From NCBI RefSeq assembly GCF_004349245.1, contig NZ_SMLC01000007.1:30225-94224 (forward strand): a stretch of DNA of 64,000 bases, in the 5' to 3' direction. This document shows, piece after piece, positions 55,227-62,437 of this stretch. This DNA comes from Actinomadura sp. 6K520 (GTDB lineage: Bacteria > Actinomycetota > Actinomycetes > Streptosporangiales > Streptosporangiaceae). Each line of letters begins with the position of its first letter. The stretch's first letter is position 1. A program made the translations under genes and the position numbers. The notes beneath the pieces are model-generated. The model worked only from the letters and a program-made list of their open reading frames with translations, made no database searches and had not been told where the DNA came from.

Positions 55227-57749
55227 GTGAGTCGCCCCCATCTGGAGCCCCATCCGGTCCCGTTCGCCCATGACCTGGGAGGGCACGCGGACCGAACGGC
55301 CATCGTCACCGTGGCCGGGGTGCTGTCCTACCGCGAGCTGGCGGCGCGGGCGGCGGCCACCGCCGAGCGGCTCGGCGCTGAACGCCGCCTGGTGCTGCTC
55401 GCCGGGGCCAACACGGTGGACGCGCTGGTCGTCTACCTGGCGGCGCTGATGGCCGGGCATCCCGTCCTGCTGGTCCCGCACGACCGTTCCCTGTCGTCCC
55501 TGGTCGACCGGTACGACCCGGACGTCGTGGCCTTTCCGGACGGGACGCTCGACGAACGCCGCGCGGTCTCGGCGCACACCCTCCACCCCGAGCTGGCGCT
55601 GCTGCTCAGCACGTCCGGGTCCACCGGGACGCCGAAGCTCGTCCGGCTCTCGCAGCAGAACCTGCAGGCGAACGCGGCCTCCATCGCCGAGTACCTGGAC
55701 ATCCGCGACGGCGACCGCGCCGCCACGACCCTGCCGATGTACTACTGCTACGGCCTGTCCGTGATCAACAGCCATCTGCTGCGCGGCGCCGGGCTGATCC
55801 TCACCGACTTCTCGGTGACCGACGACCGCTTCTGGACGCTGTTCCGCGACGCGCGCGGGACGGCGCTGGCCGGTGTTCCCTACACCTTCGACCTCCTCGA
55901 CCGCGTGGGCTTCGCCGACATGCGGCTCCCGCATCTGCGGTACGTCACCCAGGCCGGCGGCCGGCTGGCGCCCGACCGCGTCGCGCACTACGCGGACCTC
56001 GGGCGGCGGCGCGGCTGGGATCTGGTCGTCATGTACGGGCAGACCGAGGCGACGGCCCGGATGGCGTACCTTCCGCCCGATCTGGCGACGTCCTGCCCCC
56101 AGGCCATCGGTGTGCCCATTCCCGGCGGCGCGTTCCGGCTCGAACCGCTGCCCGACTGGCCCGGCGCCGATACCGGCGAACTGGTCTACCGCGGCCCCAA
56201 CGTCATGCTCGGCTACGCCGAAGGCCCCGCCGACCTCGCCCTCGGCCGCACCGTCCACGAACTGCGCACCGGCGACGTCGCCCGGCTGCTGCCGGGCGGC
56301 CTGTACGAGGTGGTGGGGCGGCGCAGCCGGTTCCTGAAGCTCTACGGCCTGCGCATCGACCCGCAGAGCATCGAGGCGATGCTCGCCCGGCACGGTTTCA
56401 CCGCGCTCTGCGCGGGTGACGACAGGGGCTTGGCCGTGGCAGTGGCCGGCGGGGCCGACGCCCGGCGCGTCACGCGGCTCGTCGCGACCGAGTGCGGCCT
56501 GCCCGCACGGGTGATCGCCGTGCACCCGGTGTCCGAGCTGCCCCGGCTGCACACCGGCAAGCCCGACCACCGGGCCGTGCTGGCACTGGCGCGACCCGAA
56601 CCGGTGCCGGCCACCGACTTGGTCCGCCTGTACGCGCAGATCCTCGACCGGGCCGACGTCACCGAGGATCACAGCTTCGTCGACCTCGGCGGCGACTCGC
56701 TGTCCTACGTCGAGATGTCGCTGAAGCTGGAGCAGGTGCTCGGGACGCTGCCCGCCGACTGGCATACCCGGCCCATCCGCGAGTTGCGGCGCCCGGCCGG
56801 GCGCTCACGGCGGCGTACCCTGGAGACCGGCATCCTGCTGCGCGCCGTCGCGATCGTCCTCATAGCCGGATCGCACATCTCACTCTTCACCGTCCGGGGC
56901 GGGGCGCACGTGCTGCTCGCGGTGGCGGGCTTCAACTTCGCCCGGTTCCACCTCACCTCGTCCGGGCGCGGCGAACGACGCCGGCACGTGCTCGGCGCCC
57001 TCAACCGGATCGCGGTGCCGAGCGTCGTCTGGCTCGTCCTCGCGGCACTCCTCACCACCGACTACCACCTGGTGGACGCCCTGCTGCTGAAGAGCGCGTT
57101 CGGACACAACAGCAATTACTGGTTCATCGAGGTCATCGTCTACCTCCTGCTCGCGATGGCCGCGTGGCTGAGCGTCCCGGCCCTCGACCGGGCGGAGCGC
57201 CGCGCGCCCTTCGGCTTTGCCCTCGCGCTGCTTTCTGCCGCCATTGTCGTCCGCTACGACTTCTTCGGCCTCTCGAACCTCCCGGACGCGGTCACCGCCC
57301 TGTGGCTGTTCCCCCTCGGGTGGGCCGCGGCGAAGGCGGGCACCGCCGCGCAACGATCGCTGGTGACCGTGACCGCGCTCGCCACCGTCCCGGGATACTT
57401 CGGCTCCGGCGAATCGCTGCGCGAGATCGTCGTCATCGGCGGCGTGACATTGCTGATCTGGGTCCCCGCGCTGCCGAGCAGCGCCCCGCTCAACCGCCTC
57501 GCCGGGCTCCTCGCCGGCGCCTCGCTGTACATCTACCTCGTCCACTGGCAGGTCTATCCGCTACTGGACGGGCACTCCCGGCTCCTTGCCCTGTTCGTCT
57601 CCCTGGCGGCCGGCATGGCATACGCCTCCGCCGCCGCACGCATCATGCGGACGGCGCCCAAGACAACCCTGCGCAACCGTCGGCAACGGCATCCGCAGAA
57701 AAGGTCCGCGGTGCGCGACAGTGCGATGACCGAAATTTCCGTCCGCTGA
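55227..57749 (+). CDS. Adenylation domain, carrier domain and membrane acyltransferase in one protein
   Basis: The 840-residue protein with a GTG start reads, in order: an ANL adenylation domain (about 1-460; LLLSTSGSTGTPKLVRLS, YGQTEAT, GRRSRFLKLYGLRIDPQS and the Lys in LPRLHTGKPDHR), a carrier domain (about 470-530; VDLGGDSLSYVEM, with the Ser for phosphopantetheine near residue 490), and an acyltransferase-3-like membrane part (about 535-820; about 10 helices, NSNYWFIEVIVYLLLAMAA, SLYIYLVHWQVYPLL with the OafA-type YLVHWQ). It could activate an acid, hold it on the carrier and transfer it across or onto a membrane acceptor. The iron box 10 nt upstream ties it to iron supply; the product is unknown, perhaps a lipid-linked or exported siderophore part. 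Confidence 0.85.
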   Translation: MSRPHLEPHPVPFAHDLGGHADRTAIVTVAGVLSYRELAARAAATAERLGAERRLVLLAGANTVDALVVYLAALMAGHPVLLVPHDRSLSSLVDRYDPDVVAFPDGTLDERRAVSAHTLHPELALLLSTSGSTGTPKLVRLSQQNLQANAASIAEYLDIRDGDRAATTLPMYYCYGLSVINSHLLRGAGLILTDFSVTDDRFWTLFRDARGTALAGVPYTFDLLDRVGFADMRLPHLRYVTQAGGRLAPDRVAHYADLGRRRGWDLVVMYGQTEATARMAYLPPDLATSCPQAIGVPIPGGAFRLEPLPDWPGADTGELVYRGPNVMLGYAEGPADLALGRTVHELRTGDVARLLPGGLYEVVGRRSRFLKLYGLRIDPQSIEAMLARHGFTALCAGDDRGLAVAVAGGADARRVTRLVATECGLPARVIAVHPVSELPRLHTGKPDHRAVLALARPEPVPATDLVRLYAQILDRADVTEDHSFVDLGGDSLSYVEMSLKLEQVLGTLPADWHTRPIRELRRPAGRSRRRTLETGILLRAVAIVLIAGSHISLFTVRGGAHVLLAVAGFNFARFHLTSSGRGERRRHVLGALNRIAVPSVVWLVLAALLTTDYHLVDALLLKSAFGHNSNYWFIEVIVYLLLAMAAWLSVPALDRAERRAPFGFALALLSAAIVVRYDFFGLSNLPDAVTALWLFPLGWAAAKAGTAAQRSLVTVTALATVPGYFGSGESLREIVVIGGVTLLIWVPALPSSAPLNRLAGLLAGASLYIYLVHWQVYPLLDGHSRLLALFVSLAAGMAYASAAARIMRTAPKTTLRNRRQRHPQKRSAVRDSAMTEISVR

Positions 57750-57932
57750 TTCGCCGCGGTAGGGACTTTGGTCCCGGCCAGGGTGTGACCCATGGCCATG
57801 GGGACAGCGTGCCGGGCAGCGGGACGATGAAGTCGGCACTGCCGCCAACGCCGAGGCCCGCATGGCATCGAGAAGTGAGAGCGACCAGCGGGTTCACGGC
57901 CCGACACCCATTCCGTTTGCGCGCCCGAGGCC

Positions 57933-58241
57933 GTGATGGCCGAGTACGGCCTGACCACCGCGGTAAAGCTGTCGTCCAACGAGATGCCCGACCAGGCGCT
58001 GCCCGCGGTGGCGGCGGTGCTCGGCGAGGCGTACGCCCGCATGCAGCGGATGAACCGGGCGCTGATGGCCGCCGGCCTGGTCGACCGCGTCCAGGTGACG
58101 CTCTTCCCTGTGATCACAGGTCAGACCGGGGTGGACCCGATCTTCCAGGATGCGGCCGACTTCGACCTGGAGCTGATCGAGAGCCGGACGCTCGACGGCC
58201 ACACCCAAGAGCTCATCTACCGGCCCACCCTGCATGGCTGA
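57933..58241 (+). pseudogene. Chimera of HisC-like and RibD-like gene shards
   Basis: The frame first reads AEYGLTTAVKLSSNEMPDQALP, which fits the N-terminus of histidinol-phosphate-type aminotransferases (VKLSSNE). From about 58060 it reads ALMAAGLVDRVQVTLFPVITGQTG and FDLELIESRTLDGHTQELIYR, the C-terminus of a RibD/DHFR-like reductase. Two unrelated shards share one frame, so neither enzyme is complete. The surrounding 57750-57932 and 58242-58497 hold no gene. Confidence 0.65.
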
Positions 58242-58497
58242 AGACCGCGCGGGACATCAAAGGCGCACGCCCTACACCACCGGAGTGGCGTAGATCGGCC
58301 GGCGTTGCGCCGTAGGTTCGCTCCCGGCCAAATGCTCGGGAGTGGACGTGGCGGGTGGCATCGGTGAGGTCTGGCTTGGTCGAGGTGGTGTTGTCTCGCC
58401 TGGGTGATCCGGTCTGCCGAACGCCGAGCGGAAGGGACGCCTCGGAAATTAGAACGCGTTCTTGTCAACGGCGGCGGTGTCGAGCAAGCTACGTCGC

Positions 58498-58986
58498 ATG
58501 GATCTGAATGCCCTGGAAGAGATCCGTCAGGTGAAGTACCGCTACCTGCGCTGCCTGGACCTGAAGGACTGGGACGGGTTCGCCGACACCCTCACGGAGG
58601 ACGCTCTGGGCGCCTACGGAACACACGCGGTCGGCGAGCCGCTGCGTCTGGAAGGCCGCGATGCCATCGTCGACTACATGCGCGACAATCTCGGTCCCGA
58701 GATCATCACGGTGCACTTCGCGGGCCAACCCGAGATCCGGGTCGACGGCGACAGGGCCGAGGGCACCTGGTGCCTGGAGGACACCGTCATCGCCAAGGCG
58801 TTCCGGGTGCTGATCCGCGGATCCGCCTTCTACGAGGAGACGTATCGGCGCTGCGCGGACGGCGGATGGCGCATCAGTGGCATCGGCTATGAACGGACCT
58901 ACGAATACTCGATATCGCTCGACGATGTGCCCAGTTTCAGGCTGCTGGCAGACCGCTGGGCGCCCTCGCCCCCGCAGGCGTCTTGA
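58498..58986 (+). CDS. NTF2-like (SnoaL_4) protein
   Basis: The 162-residue protein has the cone-shaped NTF2/SnoaL-4 fold: LEEIRQVKYRYLRCLDLKDWDGFADTLTED, VDYMRDNLGPEIITVHFAGQPEI, GTWCLEDTVI and YEETYRRCADGGWRISGIGYERTYE. Members are small dehydratases, isomerases or binding proteins; the substrate is unknown. The ATG at 58498 begins the domain directly, whereas the frame upstream to 58462 adds only a short tail. Confidence 0.9.
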   Translation: MDLNALEEIRQVKYRYLRCLDLKDWDGFADTLTEDALGAYGTHAVGEPLRLEGRDAIVDYMRDNLGPEIITVHFAGQPEIRVDGDRAEGTWCLEDTVIAKAFRVLIRGSAFYEETYRRCADGGWRISGIGYERTYEYSISLDDVPSFRLLADRWAPSPPQAS

Positions 58987-59049
58987 CCCACGCGGCCTAC
59001 CTTGCGAGCAGCGGGGCGGCGGTGCGCGCGGCCGGGGGCATCCCCTGTG

Positions 59050-59433
59050 TCAGACCTTGGTGCGCTGCTGCTTGAGGCGGAGTTCCTCCTTGCGGACTTC
59101 GGCTTGGACGGCTTGCTCGCGTTCCAGCCAGTCGGGCCTTTCGGCCTTCAGGTCCTCGATCTCGGCCGTGGTGAGGGGGCCCGTGATGCCGGCGCGGGCC
59201 AGACCTGAGACGGAGACGCGGAGCTTGGCGGCGACGACCTGGCGGGGGTGGGGGCCTTCACGGCGCAGGTTCGCCAGCCATGAGGGCGGGTCGGCCTGGA
59301 GCGCGTTCAATTCGTCCCGGGAGACAGGACCTTCCTGGAACTCGGCGGGTGCTGCCGACAGCAGGATCCCCAGCTTCTTGGCCGCGGTCGCGGACTTCAT
59401 GGTCTGCGGGGTCTTTGCTTTGGACGTGCCCAT
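59050..59433 (-). CDS. DUF5997 family protein
   Basis: The 127-residue basic protein has the DUF5997 pattern: TAAKKLGILLSAAPAEFQEGPVSRDELNALQADPP, WLANLRREGPHPRQVVAAKL, SVSGLARAGITGPLTTAEI and ERPDWLEREQAVQAEV. The family is nearly always encoded beside a LysR-substrate-domain gene, as here (divergent, 55 nt apart). It probably works with that protein; a DNA-binding or effector-sensing role is inferred. Confidence 0.9.
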   Translation of the reverse strand: MGTSKAKTPQTMKSATAAKKLGILLSAAPAEFQEGPVSRDELNALQADPPSWLANLRREGPHPRQVVAAKLRVSVSGLARAGITGPLTTAEIEDLKAERPDWLEREQAVQAEVRKEELRLKQQRTKV

Positions 59434-59488
59434 GACCTCAAGGGTAGCCAGCGGGAGGGGACTGCCTGGACGTGACTAGGGTGGCGGA

Positions 59489-60172
59489 GTGAGCGATGGT
59501 GAGTTCCGGCTGGCCTACGTACCGGGGGTGACGCCCGGGAAGTGGGCCGGGGTGTGGGCCGAGCGGGTCCGGGAGGTTCCGCTTCGCCTGCTGCAGATGC
59601 CGGCGGCCGAGGTCGTCCCCCTGCTGCGGGACGGTGGCGTGGACGCTGCGTTCGTACGCCTGCCCGTCGACCGCGAGGGCCTCCATGTCATCCCGCTGTA
59701 TCTGGAGACGACCGTCGTCGTGGTGCCCAAGGATCACGCGGTGGCCGCAGTGGAGGAGGTGGAGCTCGCCGATCTCGCCGACGAGGACGTGTTCGAGCCA
59801 CTCGACGAGGTCCTGACCTGGGACGACCGCCCCGGGCAGCCTGCCTTCACCCGTCCTGAGAGCACCGCCGGCGCGATCGAGTTGGTGGCGTCGGGAGCCG
59901 GCGTCCTGCTGGTCCCGCAGTCTCTGGCCCGCCTCCACCACCGCAAAGACCTCACCTACCGAGCCGTGACCGACGCTCCTCAGTCCCAGATCGGCCTGGC
60001 CTGGCTCGATGCCGAGACGACCGACCTCATGGAGGAACTGATCGGCATCGTCCGCGGCCGCACCCCCAACAGCTCCCGCGGCCGCAATCCCCGGCAACAG
60101 CCCGCCCGTAAAAAGCCACCGCCGCAGCGCCCCGCCTCCAAGCAACGCCGCCAGAAGCGCCGCCGAAGGTGA
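59489..60172 (+). CDS. LysR-type substrate domain without an HTH
   Basis: The 227-residue protein starts directly with a LysR substrate-binding domain (FRLAYVPGVTPGKWAGVWAE, PAAEVVPLLRDGGVDAAFVRLP, LHVIPLYLETTVVVVPKDH, VASGAGVLLVPQSLAR). No winged helix precedes it, and the GTG start lies in the divergent promoter region. A C-terminal tail of about 35 residues is Arg/Lys/Pro/Gln-rich (QQPARKKPPPQRPASKQRRQ) and could bind nucleic acid instead of the HTH. It pairs with the divergent DUF5997 gene. Confidence 0.85.
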   Translation: MSDGEFRLAYVPGVTPGKWAGVWAERVREVPLRLLQMPAAEVVPLLRDGGVDAAFVRLPVDREGLHVIPLYLETTVVVVPKDHAVAAVEEVELADLADEDVFEPLDEVLTWDDRPGQPAFTRPESTAGAIELVASGAGVLLVPQSLARLHHRKDLTYRAVTDAPQSQIGLAWLDAETTDLMEELIGIVRGRTPNSSRGRNPRQQPARKKPPPQRPASKQRRQKRRRR

Positions 60173-60329
60173 CGAGAGCCGCGCCTACCGACGGCACCCC
60201 GCCCTCCCACGGGCAGAGAGCATCGTCCAAGTTGATCAAGGTCAACTCAGCTCGGGTGTCCGCGCAACGGGGGAAGCTCAAGATGTCGTTAGACGGCATC
60301 ACGATGACGCGGTCGTAGGGCCCGACATG

Positions 60330-60527
60330 TCATTCGCTCGGCTGGGGAACCTTGCAGTCGGCGGTGGGGTTGAGACCGATGTAGTTGAGCGGACCGGAGG
60401 CCCAGGTGATTCCGATGGTGGCGATTGTGGCGCAGCTGCCGTCAAATCGGGTGTAGTAGTCGCGCTGTCCCGCAGCGAGCGTTCCTACGATCAGCCAGGC
60501 GACGAGCATCCACCGTCCGGACCTCAT
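60330..60527 (-). CDS. Small exported hypothetical protein
   Basis: The 65-residue protein starts RSGRWMLVAWLIVGTLAAGQ, a signal-like hydrophobic stretch, and continues with a short extracytoplasmic part having two cysteines (DGSCATIATIGITWASGP, NPTADCKV). The ATG at 60527 has GGAGG 5 nt upstream. No family is recognised. It could be a small secreted or membrane-anchored protein. Confidence 0.6.
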   Translation of the reverse strand: MRSGRWMLVAWLIVGTLAAGQRDYYTRFDGSCATIATIGITWASGPLNYIGLNPTADCKVPQPSE

Positions 60528-60850
60528 CGCTACCTCCGGTGACCGCTTCGCCGACCCTGGGGTACGACAGTAACGAGAAGATCGTCCATAGTTAAGCAAG
60601 TCGGGCCGGGTGTGTCATGCCAACGTCCCGCGCGGCCGCTGTGCTCTCGACGACGCTCTGCCCACCACCGGAACGTCTCTCGGCGACCCGACCGTGCCTG
60701 TGAAGGTCGCTGTATCCAGGAGCGGTCGGAGGAGGAAGGTGAGGTGTGCATGCAGCGTCATCTTTGATGAACCCGGCCGAGACGAAATGAACGAGCCGTA
60801 CTCAGAGTTGAGGTCGATCGTCGGGCAAGCCGGGTTGCAGAGGGGCATCC
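60528..60850. other. 323-bp gap without a gene
   Basis: No coding frame or structure stands out. The right end holds the promoter and ribosome region of the gene at 60851 (GAGGGGCATCC upstream of its ATG). Confidence 0.4.
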
Positions 60851-61297
60851 ATGGTCAGCGTCAGTGTGGAGACCGCGGAGCAGACGGAGGCCCGCCTGCG
60901 CGATGTGATCGCTCAAGCCGACGTCATCGTGCACGACGGCGCCTGGTGCTTTGAGGAGTTCCCTGCCGCCCAGGCCCCCGAGCTCACAGCCGACACCCTT
61001 GCCGTGATCCGCGACGAGGAGAGCTGGAGCCGCCTGGTCCCCCACGTGCACGGGCACAGCGGCGCCGAACGGTTCGGGGTCTTCTCTTTTCACTTCCCTG
61101 CCGATCAGGACAACAGTGGCTTCGTCGGCTGGCTGGCCACTCACCTCAAGGCCCAGCTCGGGACCGGCGTGTTCGTCATCTGCGGCAGCAACCAGGCCCG
61201 CGGCGGCATCTACGACTACTGGGGCTGTCCCATCGACATGCTGGATGAGGCGGTCGCAGTGGTCGAGGCGCTGCGCATCCGCCGACCCGGCCAGTGA
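60851..61297 (+). CDS. Hypothetical protein, DUF6196-like
   Basis: The 148-residue acidic protein reads EQTEARLRDVIAQADVIVHDG, WCFEEFPAAQAPELTADTLAV, ERFGVFSFHFPADQDNSGFV, GWLATHLKAQLGTGVFVICG and GGIYDYWGCPID. I believe this matches a DUF6196-type uncharacterised family, but only from memory of its WLATHLK and YDYWGCP motifs. It has no signal or membrane helix. The gene after it is an IS shard, so it stands alone. Confidence 0.7.
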   Translation: MVSVSVETAEQTEARLRDVIAQADVIVHDGAWCFEEFPAAQAPELTADTLAVIRDEESWSRLVPHVHGHSGAERFGVFSFHFPADQDNSGFVGWLATHLKAQLGTGVFVICGSNQARGGIYDYWGCPIDMLDEAVAVVEALRIRRPGQ

Positions 61298-61344
61298 TCC
61301 CCAACCATTGAGGGCCCACATCGCCGCGAGGGTGCCGCCGACCC

Positions 61345-61465
61345 TGCCCTGATGAGGCCGATGCTCGTTGTAGAGGGTCTCGAACTCGCGGAGTGCGTGA
61401 AGCAGCAGGTGCCGCTGGTTCCAGATCAACGTGCGGTCGAGCAGTTCGCGGCGGCAGGCAGGCAC
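61345..61465 (-). pseudogene. Transposase shard related to the IS at 7740
   Basis: The minus strand reads CRRELLDRTLIWNQRHL, LHALREFETLYNEHRPHQG, near-identical to the C-terminal part of the transposase at 7770-8201 (RRELLDRTSIWNQRHLLHAL and FYNQHRPHQG). Only about 40 codons survive, with one extra Leu and no IS ends. It marks a past insertion just upstream of the aldolase promoter. Confidence 0.85.
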
Positions 61466-61469
61466 ACCG

Positions 61470-61516
61470 TTGACAGCGCTGCCGAACCCTCTAAACTGAA
61501 CTAAACGTTTAGTTCA
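61470..61516 (+). promoter_or_regulatory. Promoter with a 20-bp perfect palindrome
   Basis: A TTGACA (61470-61475) and TAAACT (61492-61497) with 16-nt spacing form a good sigma-70-like promoter. The palindrome TGAACTAAACGTTTAGTTCA (61497-61516) overlaps its end and should place bound repressor over the start site. The downstream aldolase ATG is 36 nt away. The site type (TTAGTT half-sites) suits a TetR-family repressor; no such gene is in the right half of the window. Confidence 0.8.
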
Positions 61517-61551
61517 ACTGGTTGCCGGGCGGGCGGCCGGAGAGGGACGTC

Positions 61552-62352
61552 ATGGCCACCACGGGCGCCGCAGACTTCACGACCTTCGACCTGCCTGGCG
61601 GGCACGTACCGGACACCGGTCCGATCACCGAGGCGGAGCGGGCGGTCCGCCGGGACCTCGCCGCGGCATACCGGCTGTGCGCCCTGTTCGGGTGGGACGA
61701 CCTGATCTACACGCACATCTCCGCACGCGTCCCCGGTCCCGGGCACCACTTCCTCGTCAACCCGCTGGGGCTCGGGTTCGACGAGATCACCGCGTCCAGC
61801 CTGGTCAAGATCGATATGGCCGGGAACGTCATCGGGGACAGCCCCTACCGGCCGAACGCGGCGGGGTTCGTCATCCACGGCGCCATCCACGGCAGCCGCG
61901 CCGACGCGGGGTGCGTCATGCACCTGCACACGGAGGCGGGAATGGCGCTGAGCATCCTGGAGGAGGGGCTGCTCCCCCTCACCCAGCACGCGATGCGGTT
62001 CCACGGCCGCATCGGCTGCCACGACTATGAGGGCATCGCCCTGACGATGGACGAGCAGCGGCGCTTCATCGCCGACCTCGGCGAGAACGCCGCCCTGATT
62101 CTGCGCAACCACGGAACGCTGACCGTGGGCCGCAGCGTCGGTCACGCCTTCACCGAGATGTTCTACCTCGACAAGGCCGCCAGGACCCAGCTCATGGCGC
62201 AGGCCACTGGCCGCCCGCTGCGCGTGCCCGGCGCCGACATCGTAGAACTGACGGTCCAGCAGTGGCTGGACGACCTCGGCGTCTCCGGGGACCGCGAGTG
62301 GCCGTCCCTGATCCGCAAGCTCGACCGAACCGACCCGGGCTACAAGGACTGA
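61552..62352 (+). CDS. Class II aldolase/adducin-like protein
   Basis: The 266-residue protein has the class II aldolase fold: GWDDLIYTHISARVPG (start of the phosphate site), HHFLVNPLGLGFDEITASSLVKID, GCVMHLHTEAGMALSIL with the metal HLH, and ALILRNHGTLTVGRSVGHAF with the third His. The His ligands of the zinc site and the usual Glu region are present, so enzyme activity (aldolase or decarboxylase on a small sugar or keto acid) is plausible. The ATG at 61552 follows GGAGAGGGACGTC. It is first in an operon with the acyl-CoA ligase. Confidence 0.93.
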   Translation: MATTGAADFTTFDLPGGHVPDTGPITEAERAVRRDLAAAYRLCALFGWDDLIYTHISARVPGPGHHFLVNPLGLGFDEITASSLVKIDMAGNVIGDSPYRPNAAGFVIHGAIHGSRADAGCVMHLHTEAGMALSILEEGLLPLTQHAMRFHGRIGCHDYEGIALTMDEQRRFIADLGENAALILRNHGTLTVGRSVGHAFTEMFYLDKAARTQLMAQATGRPLRVPGADIVELTVQQWLDDLGVSGDREWPSLIRKLDRTDPGYKD

Positions 62353-62437
62353 CGCGGCACCGGCGGGAGGGTGCCGTCCCCGGGCGGTCCGTCCCGCCGT
62401 CTCGGCCAATCCGTGGTGACCGACTGGAGGCGCACCG

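Noticed and set aside
54582..56765. A 727-codon open frame on the minus strand
   Set aside because: It runs across the 5' end of the binding-protein gene and the antisense of the adenylation domain; it would also cover the iron box. No domain is present.
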